DNA of 64,000 nucleotides from Kitasatospora humi. Its GTDB lineage: Bacteria > Actinomycetota > Actinomycetes > Streptomycetales > Streptomycetaceae. This document shows, piece by piece, positions 26,819-35,034 of the stretch. Position numbers and translations under genes: made by a program. Position 1 is the first letter of the stretch; the number at the start of each line of letters is the position of its first letter. The notes beneath the pieces were generated by a model, which saw nothing but the letters and a program-made list of their open reading frames with translations, did no database searches and was not told where the DNA came from. The stretch covers positions 62,001 to 126,000 of the forward strand of contig NZ_JAJJPA010000009.1 of NCBI RefSeq assembly GCF_020907985.1, given 5' to 3'.

Positions 26819-27255
26819 TTCGCCGCCGCCGGTTCGGCGGTGGCCGCCGCGGGAGCCATCGCCGCAGCGGCGGCCGGCTTGAACGTGAAGACGTCGGCGG
26901 CGAACTTCTCGGCCATCACGAAGATGCCCACCCCCAGGGGGATGTGGATCAGCAGCACGCGCGAGAAGCCGAGGCTGATCTGCGCCACGCAGCAGAGCAG
27001 CAGGATCCCGTACTGCACGGCGATCCGGTGCGGCAGGCCGGCCAGCCGCCAGGCCGGCACGGCGGCGATGACGCTGAGCAGCACCGCGGTGGCGAGGATC
27101 ATGGCGGCGATCAGGTGGGCGTCGAGCAGCGGGTAGTACCCCTGCAGGAAGCCGCCGGCCAGGAACGGTTGGGTGAGTGCGAGCAGCGCCGTGAGGCCCG
27201 CGGTCACCCGGAGGGCGATCAGCGGCCAGCGCGGCGGGGCAGGGTTGAGCGGCAT
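26815..27255 (-). CDS. DUF6529 four-helix membrane protein
   Basis: 146 residues with four hydrophobic segments (about 12-32, 42-66, 77-97, 102-118), then an Ala/Pro-rich tail. Histidines sit inside or next to the helices (DAHLIAAM, LPHRIAVQYG, LIHIPLGVG), suggesting a small heme-binding or redox membrane protein, though none is proven. It is the first gene of the operon and is translationally coupled to the multicopper oxidase, so a joint electron-transfer or metal role is plausible. Confidence 0.8.
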   Translation of the reverse strand: MPLNPAPPRWPLIALRVTAGLTALLALTQPFLAGGFLQGYYPLLDAHLIAAMILATAVLLSVIAAVPAWRLAGLPHRIAVQYGILLLCCVAQISLGFSRVLLIHIPLGVGIFVMAEKFAADVFTFKPAAAAAMAPAAATAEPAAAK

Positions 27256-27293
27256 TGCGACCCCCGAATGGTGGCAGGAATACAGTCCCCACA

Positions 27294-27335
27294 GAGACAG
27301 TCTCAGATGAGATGATCTCGATGGGATCCTATACT
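27294..27335 (+). promoter_or_regulatory. MarR promoter with nested inverted repeats; leaderless start
   Basis: GAGACAGTCTC (27294-27304) and GAGATGATCTC (27309-27319) are two perfect 11-base palindromes, fifteen bases apart, with the -10-like TATACT at 27330-27335. The first base of the MarR gene is at 27342, six bases after the -10, so transcription probably begins at the A of ATG. The repeats would be the operator for self-control and may also reach the divergent DUF6529-oxidase operon. Confidence 0.65.
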
Positions 27336-27341
27336 GTTCCT

Positions 27342-27788
27342 ATGACCGACGATCAGACGCCCCTTCCTCCGCTGGGACTGACCCTGCGACAAGCCCATCT
27401 GCGGGCCGCGCGGATGTTCGCCGAGGAGCTGCGTCCGCTGGAGTTGGAGAACGTCCACGCCGGCGTGCTGATCAACCTGGGCATGCTCGGCTCGCGGACG
27501 CAGCGCCAACTGATGGACAGCGTGGGTTCCGACAAGTCCGCGATGGTCCGTTACATCGACAGCCTGGAGTCCCGCGGCCTGGTCCACCGCCGTCCCCACC
27601 CCACCGACCGCCGGGCGCACGCCGTCGAGCTCACCGAGGCGGGCGAGGCGGCCCTGACGGAGGTGCTGGCCGCATCGGCGCGGACGGAGGAACGGCTGCT
27701 GAGGTGCCTGGAGCCGGGCGAGCGCGACCCGTTCCGCGAACTCCTGGGCCGCTTCACCTACCAGGCGCCGGAGCCGGTCCGCGAGTGA
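27342..27788 (+). CDS. MarR-family transcriptional regulator
   Basis: 148 residues. The winged helix covers residues ~45-105: TQRQLMDSVGSDKSAMVRYI, ESRGLVHRRPHPTDRRAHAV, LTEAGEAALTEV, including the wing Asp-Arg of MarR proteins. No Shine-Dalgarno precedes ATG 27342 and a -10 lies six bases upstream, so the mRNA is probably leaderless. It is divergent from the DUF6529-multicopper oxidase operon and is the obvious candidate for its control. No cysteine-based or metal-binding sensor site is seen. Confidence 0.9.
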   Translation: MTDDQTPLPPLGLTLRQAHLRAARMFAEELRPLELENVHAGVLINLGMLGSRTQRQLMDSVGSDKSAMVRYIDSLESRGLVHRRPHPTDRRAHAVELTEAGEAALTEVLAASARTEERLLRCLEPGERDPFRELLGRFTYQAPEPVRE

Positions 27789-27861
27789 CGGCAGCACGAC
27801 GGGCGACGGCGGAGTGCGGCAGGCCGTGCGGGCGACCGGTTGCGGCTCCCACGTGGGCACC

Positions 27862-28575
27862 TCACCCGGGACGGCGCTCGCGCGACCTCCTGAGCAGTGG
27901 GTCGACCGCGAGCAGGGCGAACCCGAGCGCCGCCGAGAGCAGATGGCCGACGGTGCTGAACTCCGGCAGCGGCCCCGGCCAGTCGCCGCCGCCACCGAGC
28001 GGCCAGGCGAACACGAAGAGCACCCACGGCAGTCGGGCCCAGCGCGGCAGTCCCACCGTCGCGGCCGCCATCACGGTCTGCGCGCCGTAGCTGATGCCGT
28101 AGTCGTCGGCCTGCCGCACGGTCGGTGGGTACCAGCCGTGCCGCAGCGCCACCACGATCACCACGGCGGTCAGCAGGGTGGCCCCGATGTGCCCGAGGAG
28201 GAACGCGCCGACCGCGCGGAGCGCGCCCCAGCGCCGCTCCGCCCAGGCCAGGCAGCCGCAGACGCCGAGCCCCAGGGTGATGAAGGTGCCTCCGAAGCCG
28301 ATCGAGGTCACGTCGACGAGGGTCCCGTCGAAGAATAGCGCGCTGCCGAGCAGGGCGGGCACCGGATGGTCGGTCAGGTTGTCCAGATTGGTGCTGAAGT
28401 AGCGCAGCAGCCCGGCGGATCGGTCGGCCGTCATGCCGTAGCTGACCCAGGCGTGGGTGACCAGGAGCAGGCAGACGTATGCGAAGGTCAGCGGTGAGCG
28501 ACGCGGATACGCCCGGATGGCGCCGAGTGCGGGGCGGACTCGGGATCGTGGGCGCGGTCGGGCGGGCGAGGTCAT
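27862..28575 (-). CDS. rhomboid-like integral membrane protein
   Basis: 237 residues with about six membrane segments. The pattern resembles rhomboid-like proteins of actinobacteria: LTFAYVCLLLVTHAWVSY in the first helix, a large extracellular loop, GTFITLGLGVCGCLAWAERR, and GHIGATLLTAVVIVV. A serine lies in YGISYGAQTV and a histidine in STVGHLLSAALGF, but the GxSG motif of active intramembrane proteases is not met, so proteolysis is doubtful. Convergent with the MarR gene. Confidence 0.75.
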   Translation of the reverse strand: MTSPARPRPRSRVRPALGAIRAYPRRSPLTFAYVCLLLVTHAWVSYGMTADRSAGLLRYFSTNLDNLTDHPVPALLGSALFFDGTLVDVTSIGFGGTFITLGLGVCGCLAWAERRWGALRAVGAFLLGHIGATLLTAVVIVVALRHGWYPPTVRQADDYGISYGAQTVMAAATVGLPRWARLPWVLFVFAWPLGGGGDWPGPLPEFSTVGHLLSAALGFALLAVDPLLRRSRERRPG

Positions 28576-28945
28576 GGCGGCGGACCGTCCAGGTCGGGTG
28601 CGGGGAGCAGGCCTTCAGGGCGCGCGGGCTGACCGTGCGCCCCGAAAAGCTACCGTCACACTCTCTCAGGCCCGGATCCAGGTCACCGACCGGGCAGGCG
28701 GTCGGACCCTCGCCGGCGGGCTGCTCGACCCCGTGGGCCGTCGACCGTTGTGCCGCCCCGGCCGGTCCGCGCGGCCGCGGCGATCACGCCCAGGGCGATG
28801 ACGCCGGCCGCCAGTGACGGTCGCACCCGGAAACTCCCGATGATCGTGCACCTGTCGCGGGTGGCACGCCGGCACCCGGCGGTAGCGCCACCTTCGGGGG
28901 AAAAGCGGGGCGTTCGACTGCGGACCGGGGCAGGGCGGTCCCATC
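28576..28945. other. 370-base divergent intergenic region
   Basis: Between divergent rhomboid-like and DUF5954 genes; no coding sequence, hairpin or clear promoter was seen. Confidence 0.5.
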
Positions 28946-30112
28946 ATGTCCGCCATGGTGAACTTCGCTGACAGCGCTCCTGGTTACCTGACCATCCGGG
29001 TGACCGCCCCGGACGGCCCGGTGGCGGAGCTCGCGGACGTCGAGGCATGGCAGGCGCGTGACGGATACCCGGACCTGCGCTCGGCGGGCACTCCGATGTA
29101 CGCGGTGGGCCGGGAGCGCGAGGAGGGCGGCTGGCAGCTCGTGTCGTGCCTGGAGCTCACCCCTCAGGGAACGCGTGAGGTGATGGGCATGCTGGCCCGC
29201 CGGCAGGCGGCCGAGGCGGCGGAGGGCGGCGACGGCGAGGCGCAGCAGCGGTACCTGGCGATCGCCGAGCGGCTGGAATGGGAGAAGCTCGACGAGGTCG
29301 AGCTCGACGGGCGCTACCGGGTGATCCGGGTCGAGCGCTTCATCCGCAGCGGTCCGGACGGGCCCGAGCCGCCGCGCACCACCGACTTCGACGACCCGGA
29401 CGACCCGAGGCTGCGCGGCCGGGCGAGCGGCCCCGATCCGGCGGAGGGCTTCGTGCTCGATCCCACCGTGCCGACCGGCATGTCCGAGGGCATCCTGAAG
29501 ACCGACCTGATCCAACTCCTCCCGGGACGGGCCCGCAGTTCGGTCGCCACCTACCAGGACGCGGTGGCGGCCGGCCACACCCACCCCGGTGTGGTGCTGC
29601 TGCCCGCGGCCTTCTCGGTCGCCGAGCGGCAGTGGGGCAAGTGGGTTCCGGCCGGCATCGTGGACTGCCCCACCCCGTTCCGCGCCCGGGACGTGCTCTC
29701 GATGCACCTGCGGGTGGCGGACCCGGTCTACCGCGGGCTCTCCCAGGAACAGCGCGAGGCCTATGCGGCGGCGGCCGAACTGCTGGAGAGCACCGGCTGC
29801 AACGAACTCGCCGTCGAGGACCGGCTCCTGAGGATCATCCGGGTCGAACGGATGGTCCGGTTCGGCCCGGACGGGCCGGAGGGGCCGCGCCCGTCCGACC
29901 CGGATCCGGAGGACCCGGTGATGGTGGCGGACCAGAAGCTGCGGGCCCAGGGCATCGATCCGGACGACGATTCGCCCATCGTGCTGAACGGTCCGGCCAA
30001 GGAGTTCCAGCAGCTCTTCGAGGCCGAGATGGCGCGGCGCGGCGCGCCGAGCCGTGCGGGGGCGCCGCAGGACGAGGCGGCCGTGTCGCGGACCGGGCCG
30101 ACCACGGACTGA
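28946..30112 (+). CDS. DUF5954 protein
   Basis: 388 residues; DUF5954 is confined to streptomycetes and relatives, function unknown. The protein is a two-lobed repeat: both halves contain RVIRVERFIRSGPDGPEPPR and its variant RIIRVERMVRFGPDGPEGPR (near residues 124-143 and 291-310), followed by acidic DPD/DPED stretches. The start is MSAMVNFADSAPGYLTIRV; ATG 28955 would also serve. No signal peptide or membrane segment. It is probably cytoplasmic and duplicated internally. Confidence 0.85.
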   Translation: MSAMVNFADSAPGYLTIRVTAPDGPVAELADVEAWQARDGYPDLRSAGTPMYAVGREREEGGWQLVSCLELTPQGTREVMGMLARRQAAEAAEGGDGEAQQRYLAIAERLEWEKLDEVELDGRYRVIRVERFIRSGPDGPEPPRTTDFDDPDDPRLRGRASGPDPAEGFVLDPTVPTGMSEGILKTDLIQLLPGRARSSVATYQDAVAAGHTHPGVVLLPAAFSVAERQWGKWVPAGIVDCPTPFRARDVLSMHLRVADPVYRGLSQEQREAYAAAAELLESTGCNELAVEDRLLRIIRVERMVRFGPDGPEGPRPSDPDPEDPVMVADQKLRAQGIDPDDDSPIVLNGPAKEFQQLFEAEMARRGAPSRAGAPQDEAAVSRTGPTTD

Positions 30113-30132
30113 AGGGAACGCAGGCGCTTGCC

Positions 30133-30585
30133 CTAGCTCGGGCGCTGCTCCTCGGCGGCACGCTGGATCGCCGCCGTGCAGCGGCCCAGCAGGGCGCGCA
30201 ACTGCTCGCGTTCCGCGGCGGTCAGCTCATCGGCCATGGCCTGCTCGATGGCGCTGGCCCGGGCGTCCGCCAACTCCAGTGCGGCGCGGCCGGCTTCGGT
30301 GAGACGGGTCTCCAGCACGTTCCCGTGCCAGCGGTGGGGCGCGCGCTCGACCAACCCGCGGTCGGTGAGGTTCTTCAGCACCACGGCCATGGCCTGCGGC
30401 GTGACGTTGCAGGCACGGGCCAGTGCGGCGCCGCTGATCCCGGCGTTTCCGGCGAGCACGAAGAGCGTGGCGTACTGCGGCACGGTGAGCCCGGCGGGGT
30501 CCACCGCGGCCCGCTTCGCCGCCATCAGCTCCTGCTCGGTGCGGCGGATGTCGATTCCGAGGCGTTCGCTGACCGGCATTCCCAT
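30133..30585 (-). CDS. MarR-family transcriptional regulator
   Basis: 150 residues from ATG 30585 (GTG 30591 and ATG 30579 are also in frame; no convincing ribosome site separates them). The winged helix reads LTVPQYATLFVLAGNAGISG, LARACNVTPQAMAVVLKNLT, DRGLVERAPHRWHGNVLETR and LTEAGRAALE. It is divergent from an alpha/beta hydrolase gene, with a perfect palindrome overlapping that gene's promoter, so it most likely represses the hydrolase and perhaps itself. Confidence 0.88.
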   Translation of the reverse strand: MGMPVSERLGIDIRRTEQELMAAKRAAVDPAGLTVPQYATLFVLAGNAGISGAALARACNVTPQAMAVVLKNLTDRGLVERAPHRWHGNVLETRLTEAGRAALELADARASAIEQAMADELTAAEREQLRALLGRCTAAIQRAAEEQRPS

Positions 30586-30624
30586 GAGCACAGATGGTAC
30601 AAGCCGAGGCGAGTAGGCAGCTGG

Positions 30625-30653
30625 TTGACAAACATCAAAGCTTTGATGATGAT
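30625..30653 (+). promoter_or_regulatory. hydrolase promoter overlapped by a MarR-type operator
   Basis: TTGACA (30625-30630), 17 bases, GATGAT (30648-30653). The spacer is filled by the perfect 16-base palindrome CATCAAAGCTTTGATG (30633-30648). The region is AT-rich in an otherwise GC-rich window. Binding here would block RNA polymerase. Confidence 0.75.
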
Positions 30654-30700
30654 CGAGGTCTTGTTGATCTTTCGTCTTGCCATGGGAAGGACGTGCCGCC

Positions 30701-31540
30701 GTGCCCGCTTCACAGACTTTGGACGTCCCGCACGCCCGGCTCGCCTACCGCAGCACCGGGACCGGCCCGCTCGCGGTCTACGCCCACGGCGCGCTCTCGA
30801 GTCGCGACCACGAACGGCGTTCGGGGTTCCTGGACTGGTCGCCGATCGCCGCCGCGGGCCTGCGCCTGGTCGAGTACGACGCCCGCGGCCACGGCGAATC
30901 CACCGGCCGCGCGGTCGAGGCCGACTACGCCTACCCGGCACTCGCCGACGACTTCCGGGCGCTCTGCGACCACCTCGCCCCCGGCGAGCGGGTCCACGCC
31001 GTCGGCTCCTCGATGGGTGCGGCCACCGTGCTCCACGCGGCCCTGGCGGAGCCCGAGCGCTTCGACCGGCTGGTGCTGGCCATGCCCGGTGTCGCCTGGC
31101 AGGCCCGGGAGAGCCGCCGCGAGGGCCTGCGCGCCGCCGCCCGGACCGTCGAGCAGCAGGGCAAGGCGTCGCTGGTCACCGCCATGCGCCTGGGCCGGCC
31201 GCCGATCCTCGCCGACACCGACTTCCCGCCCGTCTTCGACGTGCCGGACAGCCTGATGCCGACCGTACTGCGCGCGGCCGCCGCCGACGACCTGCCCGAC
31301 CCGGAGGCGCTGCGCCAACTGCCGCACCCCACGCTGGTCCTGGCCTGGGACACCGACCCGAGCCACCCGGTCGCCACCGCCGAGGCCCTCGCCGAACTGC
31401 TCCCCGACGCCCGGGTGCACGTCTCCCGCGACCTCGCCGACATCCGCACCTGGGGCGCCCGCGCGGCGGAGCACCTGGCCGGCCAGGGCCGGGCCGGGGC
31501 ACCGGCTGCCGCTACCGCCCCGGGACGGCACCTCCGTTGA
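30701..31540 (+). CDS. alpha/beta hydrolase
   Basis: 279 residues from GTG 30701, preceded by GGGAAGGA. The fold is typical: VYAHGALSSRD (oxyanion region), VEYDARGHGESTG, and the nucleophile elbow VGSSMGAATVL with Ser104. A late acidic residue lies in LAWDTDPSHPVATAEALAEL; I do not see a histidine in the usual final position, where the sequence reads SRDLADIRTWGARA, so the triad may be incomplete or shifted to the AAEHL histidine. Controlled by the divergent MarR gene. The last 29 bases overlap the remnant of an SDR gene on the other strand. Confidence 0.82.
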   Translation: MPASQTLDVPHARLAYRSTGTGPLAVYAHGALSSRDHERRSGFLDWSPIAAAGLRLVEYDARGHGESTGRAVEADYAYPALADDFRALCDHLAPGERVHAVGSSMGAATVLHAALAEPERFDRLVLAMPGVAWQARESRREGLRAAARTVEQQGKASLVTAMRLGRPPILADTDFPPVFDVPDSLMPTVLRAAAADDLPDPEALRQLPHPTLVLAWDTDPSHPVATAEALAELLPDARVHVSRDLADIRTWGARAAEHLAGQGRAGAPAAATAPGRHLR

Positions 31541-31858
31541 ACGGGCGGCGGGCGGGCAGCGACTCGTCGGCGGGGGCGGGGATCACGGCGCCGGCGTTGT
31601 TGACCAGCACGTCCACCGGGCCGAGCGGCGCGATCCGCCGGGCGGCCGCCTCGACCTGCCGAGCGTACGTCAGGTCGACACCGACCGGGACCACCCGGGC
31701 GGCGCCGACCGCGGCGTCGATCTCCTCGCGGGCCCGTTCCAGCACCTCGGTGCGCCGCCCCGGGATCACCACCCGGCGTCCGTCGCCGCCAGCCGGCGCG
31801 CGATCGCCTTGCCGATCCCCGTACCGCCGCCCGACACCACCGCGAGCCGCTCCGTCAT
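31512..31858 (-). pseudogene. truncated, frameshifted SDR gene
   Basis: The N-terminus MTERLAVVSGGGTGIGKAIA (from ATG 31858) is a normal SDR cofactor site. Near 31770 the frame shifts and continues as VIPGRRTEVLERAREEIDAA, through GVDLTYARQVEAAARRIAPL, to VDVLVNNAGAVIPAP. Homology stops there, before the catalytic serine, tyrosine and lysine, where the sequence runs into the 3' end of the hydrolase gene. About 115 of the usual ~250 residues remain. Confidence 0.8.
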
Positions 31859-31920
31859 CGTGCCCCCAGATCCGATCAGCCGATGATGATCGGGATCAAC
31901 GGGGTCAAACGGTTCGCCGC

Positions 31921-32005
31921 CACGGCGCTCGAGGCGGTGAACAGGCGGCACTCGACGCGGTGAGCACGGCGCTCGAGGCGGTGAACAGGCGGCACTCGAC
32001 GCGGT
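31921..32005. repeat. two perfect 41-bp tandem copies, 44-bp period
   Basis: Bases 31921-31961 are repeated exactly at 31965-32005. Each copy has internal GGCGCTCGAGGCGGTGAAC and GGCGGCACTCGACGCGGT near-repeats. Lies between the SDR remnant and the metallo-hydrolase gene. Confidence 0.85.
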
Positions 32006-32044
32006 CAAGCGGCGCTGACGGCCGGGCATGCGCCGTGGTCCACA

Positions 32045-32809
32045 ATGGTCGTCATGATCGAAGTAGCCGAGAACGTCTTCTGTTGCGAAGGTACCGCCGT
32101 CAACTGGATCATCCTGCGGGACGGCCGGGACCTGACGCTGATCGACGGCGGCTGGCCCGGGGACGCGCCGGCCGTCGAGGAGTCGATCCGCTCGCTGGGG
32201 TGCCGCCCGGAGGACGTCCAGGCGATGCTGCTGACCCACGCGCACGTCGACCACATGGGTGCCCTCAAGGACCTGCACCGCCGGTACGGCATCCCGGTGT
32301 ACACGGGCGAGGTCGAAGTTCGGCACGCCCGGCGGGAGTTCCTCGAACAGGCCACGGTGGAGGACGTTCAGAAAGCGCCGCAGGAGCTGCTGCTGCCGTG
32401 GCTGGAGCGGGTCCTGAACGTCGGCGCGCTGGACGACCCCACCATCCCGGACGCCACTCCGATCCCGCCGGGCCCGCTGGACCTGCCCGGCGCGCCGGTC
32501 GCGGTGCCGGCCCCCGGGCACACCACCGGCCACCTCGCCTTCCACCTGCCCGGTTCGGCGGCGCTGGTCACCGGGGACGCGCTGGTGACCGGGCACGCGC
32601 TGTCGCCGATCGACGGCCCGCAGCTGATCCCGTGGTTCTTCACGCACGAGGAGGAGCAGGCCCACGCCACCCTCGCCGTCTTCGAGGCCCTGGACGTCGA
32701 CCTGATCCTGCCCGGGCACGGACGACCCGCCAACCTGGCCATCGCCGAGGCCGTCGCCATCGCGCGGCGGAACGCGGCCCAGGCCGCCGCCGAGCGCGGG
32801 CTCGACTGA
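32045..32809 (+). CDS. metallo-beta-lactamase-fold hydrolase
   Basis: 254 residues from ATG 32045 (ATG 32054 is a close alternative). Zinc-binding motifs are complete: LTHAHVDHMG (about 63-72), PAPGHTTGHLAFH, VTGDALVTG and ILPGHGRPA. Between the two metal blocks is a helical insert with YGIPVYTGEVE. The family spans glyoxalase II-like enzymes, lactonases and esterases, so a substrate cannot be given. Its upstream region contains the tandem 44-bp repeats. Confidence 0.9.
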   Translation: MVVMIEVAENVFCCEGTAVNWIILRDGRDLTLIDGGWPGDAPAVEESIRSLGCRPEDVQAMLLTHAHVDHMGALKDLHRRYGIPVYTGEVEVRHARREFLEQATVEDVQKAPQELLLPWLERVLNVGALDDPTIPDATPIPPGPLDLPGAPVAVPAPGHTTGHLAFHLPGSAALVTGDALVTGHALSPIDGPQLIPWFFTHEEEQAHATLAVFEALDVDLILPGHGRPANLAIAEAVAIARRNAAQAAAERGLD

Positions 32810-33177
32810 GACGGCGCGCGGGCCGGCGCCGGGGTGCGACCAGAACGCCGCCATGGCCGCGCCCGTCCCGAATGACGAAGTACTGCTGACCGGCGGCACG
32901 CTGACGCCCCCCGGTGCGGCGCGAGCCCGGGGTGGTGGTCGTGCCGGCCGCCGACCGGATCGGCGAGCGCGACCCCGGCCCGGTGGGGGCGGGAGCCGGG
33001 GAGCGCCGCCCGGTGACATCGTCCAGCCGGTGGTGCGCGGGGCGTGTGCGGGGCGTGCGTGACGACTGCTGGACGCCAGTCGGGTCCGTCGGTCGGGTGA
33101 ATACCCGCCGGATGCCGCGCCTGCCCGGAACGGGTGGGGCACGAATGGAACACAGTTTCAGGGCGGAAGGGGCTGAC
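32810..33177. other. 368-base intergenic region
   Basis: Between two rightward genes; no coding sequence or strong hairpin seen. The frame of the next gene is open far upstream, but its composition there is Arg/Gly/Pro-rich. Confidence 0.45.
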
Positions 33178-33771
<594 letters not shown>

Positions 33772-33797
33772 CCGCCCGGATGGTCCCGCCCCGGCCC

Positions 33798-33908
33798 TGA
33801 GACGCTCGTCGCCTGAGAAGCACGTCGTCTGAGACGCTCGTCGCCCGAGAAGCCCCTCGCCCGAGAAGTCGTCGTCTGATAAGCACGTCGCCCGAGAAGT
33901 AAAGCGCC
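33798..33908. repeat. seven degenerate 16-bp tandem repeats
   Basis: Units start at 33798, 33814, 33830, 33846, 33862 (15 bases), 33877 and 33893 and follow the pattern YGAGAAGCACGTCGYC. The last unit runs into the terminator stem. There are no spacers, so this is not a CRISPR array. Confidence 0.8.
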
Positions 33909-33936
33909 CTCCCCGGTGGTCTCCGGGGAGGGCGCT
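33903..33936. terminator. bidirectional terminator between pncA and PAP2
   Basis: AGCGCCCTCCCCGG (33903-33916) pairs perfectly with CCGGGGAGGGCGCT (33923-33936) around a 6-base loop, flanked by AAA on the left and TGTG on the right. It ends both convergent genes. Confidence 0.9.
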
Positions 33937-33955
33937 GTGTGCCGGGGGAGGGGCG

Positions 33956-34765
33956 TCAGCCGCGCGCTGGAAAGGCCGGGCGCCCGGTGAGCAGCCGCTG
34001 CACGCCGAAACCGAGGAACGCGATCGTCGCGCCCGCGACGGCGTCGGCCTCGAAGTGGTTGCCGGTGCAGACGATCACCGCGAACGTGGTCATCGGGAAC
34101 AGCACGCCCAGCGCCCGCACCAGCCGGTTCTTGGCCAGCCGGAACATCACGATGCCGCACCACGAGGCCCAGGCCACGTGGATGGACGGCATCGCGGCGT
34201 ACTGGTTGGAGACGGTGTCCACCGAACCGGACGCCCAGGAGCCCCAGGTGTGGTGCTTCACCACCGTGTCGATGAAGCCCGCGTCGGCCAGGAAGCGCGG
34301 CGGAGCCAGCGCGAAGAAGTAGAACCCGATCAGCGCGGAGCCCGAGGTGACGCAGAGCGCGGTGCGGGCGGCCCGGTAGTGGTGGGGGTGGCGCCAGTAG
34401 AGCCAGAGCAGCACGCCGATCAGGCCGACCATGTAGAGCGTGGCGTAGTAGTAGTTCATCCCGACGATCAGCCAGGTGGTGTGGTCGGCCGTGTGGTTGG
34501 CCCACTGCTCGAAGCTCAGGTGCAGGTGCTTCTCGAAGCTCAGCACCTCGCCCGCCCGCCGCAGCGCCGCGTCCCGGTTGCCGGGCACCGCGTTGCGCGT
34601 GGTGTTGTAGAGCATCCAGCCCACGACGATCAGCACCAGCTCGACCCACCACGCGGGTCGGCCGACCCGGATCCAGCCGGTGGGCAGCAGGCCGCGGCGT
34701 CCCGATCTACCGGCCGGGGCCACCGCCTCCGCGGTCGGTGGTCGGGTGGTGGGCGTGAGCGTCAT
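33956..34765 (-). CDS. PAP2-superfamily membrane phosphatase
   Basis: 269 residues with about six transmembrane helices. It belongs to the PAP2_3 / Aur1-like branch: FYFFALAPPRFL, then the two catalytic histidine blocks AAMPSIHVAWASW and CTGNHFEADAVAG near the last helices. Such enzymes act on lipid or polyprenyl phosphates, or transfer inositol phosphate to lipids. The leader region contains a strong hairpin and, further upstream, a BlaI-type operator; the BlaI/M56 pair lies directly upstream on the same strand, which suggests control by cell-envelope stress. Confidence 0.88.
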   Translation of the reverse strand: MTLTPTTRPPTAEAVAPAGRSGRRGLLPTGWIRVGRPAWWVELVLIVVGWMLYNTTRNAVPGNRDAALRRAGEVLSFEKHLHLSFEQWANHTADHTTWLIVGMNYYYATLYMVGLIGVLLWLYWRHPHHYRAARTALCVTSGSALIGFYFFALAPPRFLADAGFIDTVVKHHTWGSWASGSVDTVSNQYAAMPSIHVAWASWCGIVMFRLAKNRLVRALGVLFPMTTFAVIVCTGNHFEADAVAGATIAFLGFGVQRLLTGRPAFPARG

Positions 34766-34804
34766 GGCGGGTCCTGGTCGTCGGGGTGAGCGGCGAGGCG
34801 GACC

Positions 34805-34834
34805 TGCTCGGCGGGCAGGTCTGCCCGCCGAGCA
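34805..34834 (-). terminator. strong hairpin in the leader of the PAP2 gene
   Basis: TGCTCGGCGGGCA (34805-34817) pairs exactly with TGCCCGCCGAGCA (34822-34834) around a 4-base loop, 40 bases before the PAP2 start. It may be the terminator of the BlaI-M56 transcript, an attenuator, or both. Confidence 0.55.
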
Positions 34835-34906
34835 CCATCGGTGGCAGTATGAATCGCTCGTGGAGCCATTCGCGGGCCGTGCCCGGGCTGGGCACGAAAG
34901 GTCAAT

Positions 34907-34919
34907 CTACAGCGTGTAG
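34907..34919 (-). promoter_or_regulatory. BlaI-type operator ahead of the PAP2 gene
   Basis: CTACAGCGTGTAG is the TACA-N3-TGTA dyad bound by BlaI/MecI repressors. It lies between the M56 gene and PAP2, 142 bases before the PAP2 start. No such dyad was seen in front of the blaI-like gene. Confidence 0.6.
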
Positions 34920-35034
34920 TAGTTCGTGTTCAGGGTCGCGTCGCTTTCTGGCAGGGAAGTGGTGGTCGGGCCCGCTGCGGAGCGGGGCGCCGGCCGGCTC
35001 GCGGAGCCGACGGTCGGCGCCTGCCGCCGTTCGG

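Noticed and set aside
29278..32889. A 1203-codon plus-strand frame running through several genes
   Set aside because: It is Arg/Pro/Gly-rich and crosses DUF5954, MarR, hydrolase and MBL genes in the wrong frame; a product of high GC.
33798..33908. CRISPR array
   Set aside because: Repeats are 16 bp, degenerate and without spacers; no cas genes.
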